A DNA stretch of 64,000 nucleotides from Toxotes chatareus (taxonomy: Eukaryota; Chordata; Actinopteri; Toxotidae), in the NCBI GenBank assembly GCA_016801885.1, contig CM028884.1, positions 1,984,001-2,048,000 on the forward strand. Reading direction: 5' to 3'. Of this stretch, positions 1 to 12,799 are shown one piece after another (position 1 is the stretch's first letter; each line of letters begins with the position of its first letter). A program made the translations under genes and the position numbers. A model generated the notes under the pieces. It did not search any database, had not been told where the DNA came from, and was given only the letters and a program-made list of their open reading frames with translations.

Positions 1-479
1 CTACAACCTGTAAATACTACAACATATTTTAAAGCCTTTTATAAAATGTCACAAAATGCCATTTAAGAGTGTAGAAATATAATCAAACTACACTGTATTA
101 CTATCATTTTATTTATTTATTTATTGATTATTTATTTTGCGACTGTACAGCAGAGCAAAAGCATCAGACCTGGGAGCTGGGAGATGTGCCCCTGAACAGA
201 ATTTCTACCTCAGTAATGAGGTTATAATTGGAAGCTATTGACATAAACACTTTTTCTGTGTCTCTCTTCCTTTTTGAGCCCCCGGCTACGAGGACCTGCA
301 GAAGCAGATCCATCATCTAAGTAGCTGACTAATTTACTAATACACACCTACTCTCTTCTCATACACAACAGGATTACAGCCAGCTTCTGTAATACCATCA
401 ACACGCACGTGCACATTAGATTGCGTACAAATCCATGAATGCCAGCCTGCATACACATCATTACAGCCATTGATTTGAC

Positions 480-820
480 ATCAGAATGAATTATGAGCTG
501 GAAGAGTAGAGCCTCCATTTGGCTGCTTCAGTTTATTGACAACAGCCTTTTATCGAGGAGCGGTGGCAGCCGCTCGACACTGAGATGACCATTATCCTAT
601 GACTGTCTACGGGCTTTCGAATGAGGAAATATCTCCATCAGACAAATAGAAGGTAATTACAATCTACCACAGAGACGTGAAAAGAAAACTGTATGCTCCT
701 CTCCTTCAGTGGATTACTGTCAAATGTTGGAGGCATCACCCTCTCTATCGACAAATGCTAATGCCCGCGCTGAATGCCTGCAGTCTTTAGCTGCTATAAC
801 CGTATCAGCAGTAAACGCTT
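480..820. promoter_or_regulatory. Candidate conserved non-coding element
   Basis: Repeat-free stretch with GTTTATTGACAACAG, CTTTTATCG, GGCAGCCGCTCG and GGTAATTACAATC, resembling conserved intronic elements. Lies in what may be the long first intron of the next minus-strand gene. Weak support. Confidence 0.22.
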
Positions 821-1654
821 AGGAAAATGTTTGGCTCTGTCGAGGTGTGTTTCAGGGGCGACACTTCAAAGCCATGCCTCAACCATAATCCCGCTATTCT
901 GACTGAAGCCTTGTATGTGTGAGGCGAGACACAATTCCCAATTCAAGAGGAAACTAACTTCATAGCAAACAGCGTACTCTTCACATGGCCCACCTGATTT
1001 CATACACACTCTGCTGTTCTTTTTGGAATGTCATCTCCCTCACCTTAGGAGGACACACACTGACAATCACACGCACACACACTGGTCTTTCTCTAGTTGT
1101 GAGGACACTCGCTGACATGATGCATAATGCCCTTATTCATCTGTAAGCCTCACAAATAAATGCCCAACTTTAACCCTAGCCATGGTTTCAAATTAAAAAT
1201 TACAACCAAGGAAAGAAATATACACACACAGACACGCACACAGTCTCTAAATTTCCAGTGTGCTGCTGAAAACCCTCCTTGCAGCATCCAATCCAAGCAA
1301 TAATACACTTTGACTGAGAGTGCTGAACTGTAAAGGGCCAGTTCACTCAAATTACAGAAAAACATATTTTCTTCTCTTACCTGTGGCAGTTTCTGTCCAT
1401 GCAGATGGAACTGGTTTTATCCCAGCGCAATCCCCGGTATTTACTGCTTCTCCTATTGTTTTTGCCATAGTAGAAAATAACACAGAGACAGCATTTTGGC
1501 ATTTTTACCATCATCGCATTAACACTACAGCTCTCCACTGAGTGTCCAATGAAACTGCTCAGGTTAGCAGCTCCTCAAGGCAGGGTTTACTGCACTTTTT
1601 ACAGACACCACTGAAGTTTTTGAGTAGCATCTCATCCTCACCTTCATCCCACTG

Positions 1655-1657
<3 letters not shown>

Positions 1658-1715
<58 letters not shown>
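1658..1715. repeat. (CA)n microsatellite
   Basis: Uninterrupted CA dinucleotide run of about 29 units. Confidence 0.95.
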
Positions 1716-1717
<2 letters not shown>

Positions 1718-2689
1718 TTAGCCAGTGCCCAGCAATGCGGGGAACATGAGGTCATAGCACAGCTGGTGAGCTGCATATAACGGCTCTTTTTTTTCTGAAG
1801 TTTTAAATAATGGATAGTAGTTGTGATAAAAACTGTGTTTGCACTGCAAGCATCCTCACCATCACCTCGACGTGACTGACCAGCTGAGAACAGATGAAGA
1901 GGTTTAATCAGTTTTTCACCACCAACATGAATTCAAAACAGGGGGAGTTAAATCTGCGGCTGCTGTTGATGAATATGTGAGGTGAGAGGCAGTTAAAGCC
2001 CCGAATAGCTGGAAAAGACAAACAAGACTGGTGGTAATGGGACGTGTGGGGGTGATAATCTCCTCTGAAATAATCAGAGCAGTCAGACCAGGCAGTCCTC
2101 CTCTGATATGATGATATTAAGTCTCCCAGGTCAATGTGAAAACTATTTTAGATAGGATCAGGCTAATGTCACACATTACACACACTATAAAGGGTGACTC
2201 ATCTTCCTCAAGTGGGAGAACTCTTATTGTGTCATTATTGCAGCCTCTGTGCTGTTGCACATACTCTGACAGAAGAAAGTCAAGGCCTCCTGCAGACTGC
2301 AGAAAAAAAAAAAAAACCTTCCAGGAGGTGAAGGCCGGGCTGCAGTCAGTCTGCAGCCATGAGAGGTGCAGAGAGAGAATGTTAGAGAATTTCCAGTGGC
2401 CCAAAAGCAGCAGCTACCATCTGTTCCTAAATGCAAATGTATGATTCTGTGATTTTTCTTTGACTCAACACTCTCAGTTGTGTTAATAAGACAAATAATA
2501 AAGTCAGACATTAGCTGAATGTATCAGAGCAAGATGTGATAAATTTAGCATCACTCAGATTGCAAAATGTTTACAACCATTATAAGTTTACAATAATAAT
2601 AGAAGTGGTGTTCTGCAGCAGTATTATGATATTAATGTGTGATGTAGCTGTACTACAGACAACATGGCCTGTGCCTCTTAGCAAGGTGC

Positions 2690-2870
2690 AAACCTGCAGG
2701 GTCTGGGCCTTTTGTGTGGAGCTAGCATGTTTTTTTTCGTGCCTGCATGGATTTTATCCAGGTGCTCCAATTTCTTCCCACAGTCCAGAGACATGCAGCA
2801 GGTTAACTGGTGACTCTAAATTGTCCATAGGTGTAAATGTGAGTGTTACTGGCTGTTTGTCTCAAGACCC
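2690..2870 (+). repeat. Widespread teleost interspersed repeat (GACATGCAG...GGTGACTCTAAATTG type)
   Basis: GGGCCTTTTGTGTGGAGCTAG, then CTTCCCACAGTCCAGAGACA, TGCAGCAGGTTAACTGGTGA and CTCTAAATTGTCCATAGGTG follow a repeat I know to be very common in fish genomes. It is diverged and contains no gene. Confidence 0.72.
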
Positions 2871-2977
2871 TGTACTTCAGGGCTTTCCTCATGATCGCAG
2901 GGGAAAGTGGGTCTTGTCCGTTGAAGTCCCCAAAGATTCTATCTCACACATTACTTTTTGTACATGTTGCATTTGTA

Positions 2978-3008
2978 CATTTATTATTATTATTATTACT
3001 ATAATTAC

Positions 3009-3041
<33 letters not shown>

Positions 3042-3042
3042 G
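2978..3042. repeat. (ATT)n microsatellite
   Basis: TTATTATT run with one ACTATAATT interruption; it creates long Ile-rich spurious frames on both strands. Confidence 0.93.
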
Positions 3043-4134
3043 TTATATAACTTTCCTGTGGGGATCAATAATGGGCTCCTGATTCCACTTCTGATTATAT
3101 GGTACACTGGCATCATTGTAGTTGGTTACCATGACTACTAAATTAATGAAATACATGAATATTGATCCTGTTTTGAAAATGACAGTGGTTACCTAAAATT
3201 GCCTGATATTACTCACCTGCTGTTATTATTTTCACTGAAGTCTAAACAGATTTTTAAACTTTAGTGCTTCATCTGATTCACTAACATTTATTGACCGTTC
3301 CATTAAAAGTGTCACAGACACTTAAAGAGGGATTTGAGTTATTTACCATTTACCTGAATAAAGCTAATAATAAAGTCAGGGGAGTATGGATCATGCTTCA
3401 ATATCCTGTATTTCCCATGATGCAACTCGATAGCTTCTTTTCTTAGATCCCTCCTGTCTGGTAAATGCCCACATCTTTTCTCCACATGCCACTTTGTAAC
3501 ACAGGCTTTCTTTAACCCTGGTGACATCACCATGACATCATCAGGGTCATTTTCTCAGACACTGTAAAGCTCCTGTTAGAGTTACAGTAGCTGTTATCTA
3601 ATCATTTATACTGACTGAATAGTTCTCACAATGACTAGTAAACTGAGTCTGCTGTGCTCCTTTAGAATGACATTTACATTAAAACAACTTTGGTTCACAG
3701 AAACAGAAAATGAGTGGCTGTTCTCAAGTTCCCAAAAGTCCAGACCTCTGGGACTGCAGTGGCAGCCGCTGTGGTGAGTGTTAAAAATATTAATGGAAAG
3801 TGAACTTGCTAAAATACTCTCATTACATGTGACTAATCACATCCAAATTAGCTTTATTCTACTTGGTACCACAAAGTATTTTTAGCGTCAGTCCAAAAAT
3901 ACATATCAGTGGGAGGCAAGCAGGACAGGACCTGATGCTGTGACAGCAGCCAGGAGAGATGACTGACAGCCAGCAGACAGATAAGAGATGATCATCAATG
4001 GCAGATTCACGTTTTATTCAGCACACAGCACAAAGGACACACTACACAGCATGTACACCCTTTGTGTTAATGGATGAATATTAAAAAGTATAGCCCACTG
4101 GGAGTGTGCGATATGACACATACTATCCTGCATC

Positions 4135-4136
<2 letters not shown>

Positions 4137-4169
<33 letters not shown>
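4137..4169. repeat. (TG)n microsatellite
   Basis: TG dinucleotide run of about 16 units. Confidence 0.93.
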
Positions 4170-4170
<1 letters not shown>

Positions 4171-5857
4171 GTGATGAGAAACTAACAAAGTAATTTCTCT
4201 GCAACCTGAAAATAATCCCTGTGGAAGGACTACAGGTCTGACAGCAGCTCTGGACCGGGCAACAGAGAGAAAACCCATGAGAGAGAGGGAGGCAGACATG
4301 AATAGAAATTAGAGGGGAATCCAGTAAAATAGAGGGAATACATAATGTCAGTGTGCCTCTGTCTTCTGTTTATGCTTTAATAAAAAGAAGATCAGATATC
4401 CACTGAGCTACAGCTGATACCAAACTGTTGTCAAATGCATTCACATATCTGAGTCTCATATTGAAGCTACCAAAGCCATGCTCACATTTTCATTACATTC
4501 TATTTAAAGCTCCACAAATCAGGGTTTTTATATAAACAATGGATCATGTGGTGATGGGATGGGCTGCCAATTATCCTCATGTCACTGAGGATCAACAGCC
4601 AGGTTTGCCAGCTTCCAGCTTGCTGCCATTTCACCTTGTTCCCTGGTCCATATTGTTGTGAGTCTCAGTGGCCGACACATCCACATGAACTGAAAACACT
4701 TCCACACGACCGCATGTTTCCAGCCAGCTGCTGTACATGCAGCTGTACTGTCACTGCACAGGCTGCTCTAATTATTTGGTGGTCACATTTGCAAGGGGGA
4801 GTTTCACATCATGTTCAATCTGAGGTCTAATGACACTGAATCCTGGTGATTGACGTGCAACAGGAGGACAGAAAGACGACTCAACTGGAAGGTCAAGTTG
4901 CTCTGCTTCTGCTGAATGTGGAACCTTTCTTTTCCTGTCTCCCCTTTACCAGTTGTCTGTCTCCTTCCAGGAAGTAACTTGGAGGATAGAGAAAGGGCAG
5001 TGAAGGACAGAGACAGACCAGTGGATAGAACTGGGTCTGTTTACTTACATTAAGTTATGATAACAGCTAAAGTTCAGGAGAAAGGTCCACACTTGACCAC
5101 TACAAGCAATCCTCCTCCACAGCCTTCCACTAGGCCCCCGGGTTTTATTTACCAGGGGATCTACTCCCAATCATGTTCCACCTCAGGACTCTGAAAACAA
5201 ACATCTCAGAGTCTTCCCTCCTTCACAGTCAACCTCTCTTCTGCTAAAACAACCGACTGCCTTATCTGGCCCTCTGAAAAACAAGCTTTCACTAATTCAT
5301 TCTCTCAGATAGTTCTCCATAAACAAACTAAGGCCTGATACAGATCTGGTACTTGGATTGTGGAACCATTATAAAAGTCTGCATCCATTACAAGCAAAAT
5401 GACCCTATCAAGCTTGCAAGTTTCATGTGGTCTGAGCATTAACGGGTGTGGCTTTTAAAAAAAATTGCCAACAGAGAAAAAACTTGTGGAGGAATGATGG
5501 TAAAACAGGAGAGGAGAAGACGGGGAAGGAAAGATGGAAGCGTTGAGTTAATGGAAGGCTATGTATGACCAGTGATCATCCACCTTGTCTGGACAGACAA
5601 AGTCAACAAAGCTAAAATTCTACAAGTACTTCAAGAGAAACTCAAACAAATATGACACCACAATACCAGACACACTGTCTGACTGACAGGTGTAACACAA
5701 CCAGAGCACTTCAGAGCAAAGATGGCGACACTATCACACAGAAAATGGGGATACTGAAGATGAAAGGCTGTCAATTTAAGCCTTATCCCAACTTCAAGCC
5801 CCAACACTTGGAGGATTTCTCTCACACTTTTATGTTTGTGCCTTATTAGTCCCCTTT

Positions 5858-5860
<3 letters not shown>

Positions 5861-5924
<64 letters not shown>
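5861..5924. repeat. (CA)n microsatellite
   Basis: Uninterrupted CA run of about 32 units, one of the longest in the window. Confidence 0.95.
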
Positions 5925-5926
<2 letters not shown>

Positions 5927-7704
5927 AGAGGTGGAAAACAGCTTGCTAAATAAATAAATACTCTTTGCAGTTTATTTATACGACTGTCCAGTGCCAACCC
6001 TTCCACAGAAAGCAGCTAATGGCCGCTCCAAACATTAATGGGAATGATTATTGATTTGGACAGAAGAGAAAGAGGCAATCATCATCATCTATAGCTTTTT
6101 GTGTTTCTTGCCAAAAAGAAAAGCCATATTTTAACATACAGCAGCTCTCTGCCTGCTGCCGCATCTCTCCCTCTCACACACACACCTACACAGACACACA
6201 CACACACGTACACACACAAAAGGGTGTTCTCTTTGTTAACCCGATCAGTGTTCCCTGCTCAAATGCATGCTCTGCAAATGTTCCCTGTCTCAGGCAATCT
6301 GACTGTGGTTTCAGCCAAAAAACAACCACTGCTCTCACTTTAACCTTTATTATTCATCATCTCCATAACCAAAAGCATACACACACACACACATACACAA
6401 ATCCTTCCATATGTGGATAACGAGGCTTGCCTGTCCAAACACATATCTTGGCACATTTGAGGCAAGGCTTGATAAACAAGCAGGACTTCCAAGTACTGTG
6501 TGTGTGTGTGTGTGTGTGTGTGTTCAACCACCATTAACACAGGGTCAGTGCAGTGGTATCATGTTGAGATCTGCTGTTTCCAGAGCTAGACGTGCTCCTT
6601 TATCTCTGTCGACAGCTCCATGCCTGCTCTGATTCTGCTTAAAATCTACTAATCACTGCTGAGACATTCTTGGCCTGTTGCATAAAGGCCCTGCAGCAGC
6701 TCCACACACACTTGAAGCTACAAAACAAAGCTACATCAGTGCTCCATGCTGGAACAAAAGACTTTTCAGGACAGAACTAATATTTTTCCCTCTAAAGGAA
6801 AACTCCAGCGTCTATCCTTTGAGTATCAAACGCTCAACCTGATCGGGTTGATCGGCCGCTGTAGCCTGGATTCACAGTCCAGACAAAGTTTTGTTTTGGA
6901 ATCAGAGACATTGTGAAGCAAACCTGTCAAAACTACAGCATCAAAACTATCATCCAGCTGATAAATATTTTCAAGTTCAAATTCTAATTTCAATTATTGC
7001 GTGATAAATCCTTCCACAACAAGAATGCTTACTTTACTACACAGAAGAAAAAAAGAATAAAAACGCACACAGATGTTAACTAATCCAGCGTAGGTTGTGA
7101 CCAGTTGTTTACCTGCCTAAAAATAACAGCTATAGTTACATGTGTTGAACAGGTGCTAGTTTGTGGCAAAGATGTTTTTTTCTTTCTTGTGTTCTACAAC
7201 ATAATTTGCATGTCAGCTTTAACCCATTTAGCAATGTGCTGACAATATGTGTGCTATTTATATCCGTCAGAGGTATTTCCTTTGCCTGCAAAAGGTGGCA
7301 AATCCAATTCCTGCAAACCAAAAAGTGGGTAAACAAGAATTCCACTGGGTGTATGCTGCACTACACCCCTCCTCCCAGTGCTTTGATCTAAATTAGACTC
7401 TTGGGATCCAAACAAAACACGGTCTGGAGGACGTGGCTGCATTGTGTGATTTTAATGTCAGCTTTTAAGCAGCTGCTGTATTGAAATTTTTACGCGGCTG
7501 CATTGGCACATGGACATGGAGGTAGAGGTGGATATCTGTCTGTACGTGGATCACATCAATCAACAAAAATAACAGACTCGCACACAAGGCGAGAGCAGCT
7601 GTCTGTTGTAGTGCCAGGGCAGGGCCTGGAGTCAATTTACAGCCAGTTATCCACGCAGGCCCTTCACTGCTATTTTATTTCATCAATTAAGAATATTTTT
7701 GAAA

Positions 7705-7726
7705 GGGGGGTGGGGGGGGGGGGGGG
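7705..7726 (+). repeat. Poly-G tract
   Basis: GGGGGG T followed by 15 consecutive G residues (7712-7726). G-quadruplex potential on the plus strand. Confidence 0.85.
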
Positions 7727-8694
7727 AAGTTGGGTCTTGCCACTAGTGTTGCAGGGAAGCAAGTACAGGCAGGAAAACAACTGTTCTAAACTATTTCACA
7801 GGTCATTAAGGAGTTGATGGATGGGTCACAAAAACAAAACAAAAAAAAAAGATTCCTAGATTCTGTCTGGAAAACCTCATCTACAAATATGGAGGTATTA
7901 TCCAGAGCAGAAGAGAAAGCAGAGCAGGCTGCAGCCGGTAGGCCTGACCGGAGGGGAAAGAAATTTTCCTCTTTCAATTGAAGCTAGTGAGCCGAGGGTT
8001 TCCTCAAGTAAACTGTGGCCTTTGGCTGCCGGCCCGATCATCCACGGTGGCAGCTCTCTGCCAGTTCTTCATTTTGACTGTATGTCTGTCACTGTATATG
8101 TGGATGTGTGTGGAAACTCCAGCCTGTGCTGGAAAGTTGAGGCTTTTTCTCTGCCAGGAGTTGTGTTCCACACATTGGAAAAGGATTGCTTTCAATAGAG
8201 ATAATACAAGAGAGGCCAAAAGGTTTAGGGTGTGTGGGTTTTCGAATGTGTGGAGGTCCCTGGGTAGCTTTTCCTTGCCCACTTGCAAGGTTTAAAATTG
8301 TTTCTAGATGATTAAAGTAATTTGGAAAAAGAAAATACAAAACAAAAAAAAAATTTCATAACTATCCACATGCATGCATTTGTTTATCTTCTTTATATTG
8401 TTTGGACATTGTAATTTCATTACTGTATTTTTTTTTCTTTTTTTAGAGCAGCTTTATTTTTGTTTGTTTGTTTGTTTGCTTTTAATAGGTGGTGCTGTTC
8501 TCTCCGTGGGGTAAACTACTCTCATCATCATCACGACAAAGTAGGAACCACCTCCTGTGCAGAAAGCACTCAGGAGGGGGGATTTGCTTCACGGTGTGAG
8601 AACATTTTACAGGCTTCTCACTCATATCATACTCCAGAGTGAGCTGAAGTTTGGCCAGAATTATTTTACTGATATTTTCTCTCAAACAGTCACC

Positions 8695-8719
8695 CCTTCC
8701 TTCCTTCCTTCCTTCCTTC
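8695..8719. repeat. (TTCC)n microsatellite
   Basis: About six TTCC units. Confidence 0.9.
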
Positions 8720-8869
8720 TTGCAGGAATAAAACTGTGCAGTTTCTTCAGTCAGTATTTCAGGTTCAGCAGCAGAGAACTTTCACGCTCTTTTGTGCACC
8801 ATTGCTGCCAGATATGCTCAAGATGCATCTTTAACTCCCTAACATCAGGTCTTAATTAGCAGCAGTACA

Positions 8870-9110
8870 TTCAAATTAATTCAACCGCAGCTTTGCTCAT
8901 TTGCATCATTCATACTTAATGCCCCGCCAAATTAAGATTCAGAGACACAAAATGTTGTGGCCTCGATAGTAATTTGTGGTAGGCCTGGGAAGTCTACGCC
9001 CTTCAGCGCTTAGAGCAACAAATGTCAGAGCTTTCATGGACTGGATTAAGCTGGATCACCATGCAGTTCCATCAATCAGTATCTGCCCCGTCACTGCTTC
9101 AAATCAGCTC
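8870..9110. promoter_or_regulatory. Candidate conserved non-coding element
   Basis: Repeat-free stretch with AATTAATTCAACC, CATTTGCATCATTC, GGATTAAGCTGGATCACC and CCATCAATCAGTATC (homeodomain, octamer-like and TGATTG cores). Weak support from texture alone. Confidence 0.22.
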
Positions 9111-9396
9111 TAAGTTTTACTGAACAGGAACCTGTGGCCACAAACGACTACAAGACAACAGATGCTCTGAGTCAGTTGCTGTTAAAGATGTCATCAGGCA
9201 AACTAATCGACCCTTTTACAGCCTGGTAGGAAAAATACATGAATACAAGTGTAATGCAATCAGAGCATGATCCGATCAGAAAGACTACATATGACGGTGA
9301 TATCATTCAGGTGTAAATCTATGCAGTATGAGCATGTTCTTTTGAAAAAATTATCATTGCTGGCTGGATTTCATTTCATTTTTTCTTTTAAATATA

Positions 9397-9730
9397 GGTG
9401 GTCCTCGTGGATGGTGGTCATACAAAGCACACCACTGTCACACCAGAGACCGGAGTTCACATCCTGACCCGATCTGTGGTTGGGTTTAGGCAGCAAAAGC
9501 CCTTTGGTCAGGGTTAGAGAAAGTTTGTGGTTTTGGTTAAATGTAAATGTTGTGCCTGAAGTCACTGTGAACTTTTCCTGCATTAAACCAAAGCACAATC
9601 TTTCCATAACCTTAACCAAGAGCTGTGAGTGCCTCATTTTTTATTTTATTTTTTTCAAAATAATGCTGTTGTTGTACTGCAAGGTCAGATATTTTGACAG
9701 AAAACAAATACGTTGTCTGTGAACATTTCC
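9397..9730 (+). repeat. Interspersed repeat, copy A (GGTTTAGGCA...family)
   Basis: Starts GGTGGTCCTCGTGGATGGTG, continues GGGTTTAGGCAGCAAAAGCC and GTTAAATGTAAATGTTG, and ends TTGTACTGCAAGGTCAGATA then GTCTGTGAACATTT. The same ordered blocks recur at 60681-60994 in the same orientation. The open frames inside are chance. Confidence 0.72.
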
Positions 9731-10046
9731 TCTTTATGTTAATTGAAAACATAATCCGGTCACCATTAGGTTTCCTTCAAAACATATTTGCTCTTGCAAA
9801 TTAGTTGAACAGGCTCTGAACATAATTTCTAGGTAACAGGGTTGAACCACTGGTCACAGAAGACTCCTGTTGTTTTTCATTTCCAGCAGCAGGTCAGCTT
9901 TGTTTGTTTGTGAGCAGCAAAATGTTTCAGTCTGTCCAACACTGAGACTGTGTGCAGCAGCTGATCTCAGACCAGTCGCAGCAGATCAGACACATCAGAG
10001 CAGGTGCAGATTCATAAGTGATGCAAGCCTATAATAAGAAAAGGAA

Positions 10047-10080
<34 letters not shown>
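10047..10080. repeat. (TC)n(AC)n compound microsatellite
   Basis: TC run passing directly into an AC run. Confidence 0.9.
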
Positions 10081-10221
10081 TGTACGAGTCACACTCACAC
10101 ACATTAAAAACACAGTTCCCGCAACAGCTTGTACATTTGCAAGTCAGCTGTAGATGAAAGGCAGTGCCACTACACCACAGCTTGTGTAATCCCCACTCCA
10201 GCTTCACACACTGGGAGACAG

Positions 10222-10248
10222 CTCTCTCTCTCTCTCTCTCTCTCTCTG
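10222..10248. repeat. (TC)n microsatellite
   Basis: Pure TC/CT dinucleotide run; source of Leu-Ser repeats in a spurious plus-strand frame. Confidence 0.9.
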
Positions 10249-11382
10249 CTGGTTCATTTTCAAGATTTTCTCCCCTTTCTATTCTCTGTTTTCATCATCA
10301 GTACCCACCAGACTGACAGCCTAGTGCTGACTAATATTTTGGTCTCAGTTGGTTGTGTAACCTTCAGTTTTTACAGAGCAGGTCACATTTTTTTTTGTCA
10401 CCCACAAGAATGCCATCCTCTTCTTTCCCCTTCTCATTATCATCATCTTCACTGCCACTCTTCCCAAACCTGCTCCTGTTCTTTTTTTGTTTCCCCTCCA
10501 CAGTATTCCCCTCCTCACCATCATGTCATCCTCTCTGGAGGACGCTGAAGGTGATAAGGGAAACAGAGGAAGACAGCAGTGAGCCACAGGCAGCTCCGAG
10601 GCATCATCAATTCATCAGCCCGAGCACAGATTCCACTTGATCCCCACAATTTGCAGGCACAAACACAGACACGCCATCAGCTGTCTCTACCACGGGTGAC
10701 TTTCCATTGCAAATGAAGACAGTGTTGAAATGGCAGCACAAGCACACGCAAGGCACCAGGCAGGTACGCAACCAAGGAATTGAACAACCATTATCAGAAT
10801 ATCACAATACAGACATCACGCCAGTTTAATACTGTGTACCGCAACTACAGCGTTAATGACATGGAACCAAACTGAAATCATTTCCAGATGTTAGAGTGAA
10901 AACCATATGTATTTAAAATAATCTAAAGCAACACAAGGCACCTCCAAGGAACTAGGCTAACTAAATATCAATTAATATTGGTGTATATTGCAGCTACCTC
11001 AGTCACATAGTCTATAATATAGTGGAATTATCCTCCAATCACAAAATGAATAATCACCATTGAGCCTTTAAGCCTGATATTGTGATCTTTAGAGTCAAAT
11101 TTGTTCCACCAGAATCATTTTCCCAGTATTGTGGGGATGTGTACACACTTATGCAGGGAAATGATAAATTCATTCAAATTCAATCATTCAAATAAAGTTA
11201 GACTTAAATATAAAAAGGTGGAAGGTTTATGGATGAGGTGCAGTGGGGGGGGGACTTTGGACGCTTGACCTCAGCATTTCTAAAAATTCTAGCTACAGCA
11301 CTGATGTACAAAAATGTGTACAGACAACACAGCTGAGAAGCATCATCCCTGCACATATTAAGAAGAGAAATGGTCCACTAAC

Positions 11383-12450
11383 CTGTTGGAGGGAGACTGG
11401 AGGGCACAGTGCACTTGCTTTCTCTGGAGCCGAGTGGGAGCCGCTGAACAGTGCGCACCATTCATAGAGCGGAGGAGCAGGGAAACGACCAGACGGCTGC
11501 TGGAAGAGACCGGCGATCTGGAGGCGAACAGCAGCGGGATGGACAGATGCCGACCTGCACAGGGTCTGTTCTCAGAAAAGCAGATTTCCCCCTTCTTTGT
11601 TTAACACAACCACCTCTCACACTCAAGTTGTTATTTTGTTGTTGTTTTTTTTGTTTTTTTTTAGCTCCGTCAGGAGCCTGAAAATAAAAGAGCAGTGTTC
11701 TGGCAGCATCTTGAGGTAAAGCCACAACATAACACCGCTGCTGCCCTCACATTATCCCTGTGGACACTCTGCTATTTACACTCTCTGAATGTCAGTTCCA
11801 GCCTCACTCACGGTGCGACGAACGGAAGGACAAACTGTGTGTAGGACAGCCGGAGAATTCAAATACGGTCTGCCGGAGCGGCGCTGTCAGCGTGCACTGA
11901 CCGAGAGTCCACTTACCTTTGCCCCCTAAAGTCGTGGCAAGGATCGGCTTAGGTTCAACAGTCCGGCACCCACACGCTGTCAATATACAGCCTACGGACC
12001 GCGACCGTCGCTGTGACATGCCGGTGAAGTGTGCCTCCTTCCCCAGCTGCACGCGCTACCCGCGCAGAGAGCTGCATTCGCCGACACGGATCTTTTCCAG
12101 CACACCTGTAGCTCGCAGCGGCGAGATTACGCCCCGGAATAACCTACCCACTCTGGATGCACCCCAGTGTCAACACAAACACATACAACATGCTCTCACC
12201 CCTGGAAAAAAACAAAACAAAAATGTCCACAGACACCTACCGACCTGTAAGCATAGATCCTAATCCGTGTCTACTCCTGGAGCCGGTGAGACGCGCAGCT
12301 CGGAGCAGTGCAGAGCGGAGAGGAGCACAGCGGAGCGCTGTTCATGTGTCAGCCGGTGCCGGAGCGCAGAGACGTGGCCAGTCCCTGTCCGAAGCGCGCG
12401 GTGCTGCGCCGCATCTATTTACTCCAGCTGGAGGAAAGACACGCCCACTT
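11383..12450 (-). promoter_or_regulatory. GC-rich island: putative promoter and untranslated exon(s) of a minus-strand gene (possibly cemip)
   Basis: About 1 kb of GC/CpG-rich sequence stands out from the flanks. On the minus strand it has a consensus donor GCAAAG|GTAAGTGG (last exonic base 11917) and, further left, a second donor CAACAG|GTTAGTGG (last exonic base 11383). Possible upstream acceptors for that second exon are at 11677 (TTTTATTTTCAG) and 11565 (GAGAACAG). A TATA-like AGTAAATAG on the minus strand (about 12422-12414), with GGGCGTGTC just upstream of it, would place a start near 12.39 kb. Remembered vertebrate gene order puts CEMIP directly downstream of ABHD17C on the same strand, and CEMIP begins with untranslated exon sequence, so a cemip 5' end is a reasonable guess. 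No CEMIP protein sequence is visible in the window. Confidence 0.4.
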
Positions 12451-12772
12451 CGTGTGTGCGTGTCTGCGTGTGTGTGTGTGTGTGTTTGGACGGGGTATTC
12501 CTAATTCTCTGATTCCTTGAAAACCAATTTGCAGAGGTATAGGCAGGATTTTAGAAACATTCATGAATAAATACATTACACAAATACAGGTAATGTTAGA
12601 GGATAATAAATTTAATAATGATTTTAAAAGACAACAAATAAAAAGGAAATTAAGACAGAAAAAAATGACTAAAACGTTCTTATGGATTGTTGAATATCTC
12701 TTAAAATCTAAATGCAGTTTCTTCATGCAGCCAGAGACAGCCTAACTCTGATAAGGAAACAGTGAACATGTT

Positions 12773-12799
12773 TTTGTTGTTGTTGTTGTTGTTGTTGTT
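12773..12799. repeat. (TTG)n microsatellite
   Basis: Eight to nine TTG units ending in a T run. Confidence 0.9.

Larger units (their letters stand above)
1..11370. other. Non-coding stretch, probably intronic or intergenic
   Basis: No supportable exon on either strand. Holds the CA, ATT, TG, TTCC and TC microsatellites, a poly-G tract and two interspersed repeats listed separately. The longest frame (2536-3141, plus) is explained by the 2.7 kb repeat plus the ATT run. If the 12 kb island is a minus-strand promoter, this is the first intron of that gene. Confidence 0.7.

Noticed and set aside
2536..3141. 201-codon plus-strand frame, the longest in the window.
   Set aside because: It runs through a known teleost repeat and an ATT microsatellite that yields poly-Ile; no domain and no conservation signal.
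10129..10548. 139-codon plus-strand frame.
   Set aside because: Composition is driven by a TC microsatellite and pyrimidine-rich sequence (Ser/Leu/His runs).
11462..12263. Several open frames on both strands across the 12 kb GC-rich island.
   Set aside because: GC-rich islands lack stops by composition; no frame gives a recognisable protein, and the minus-strand donors fit untranslated exons better.
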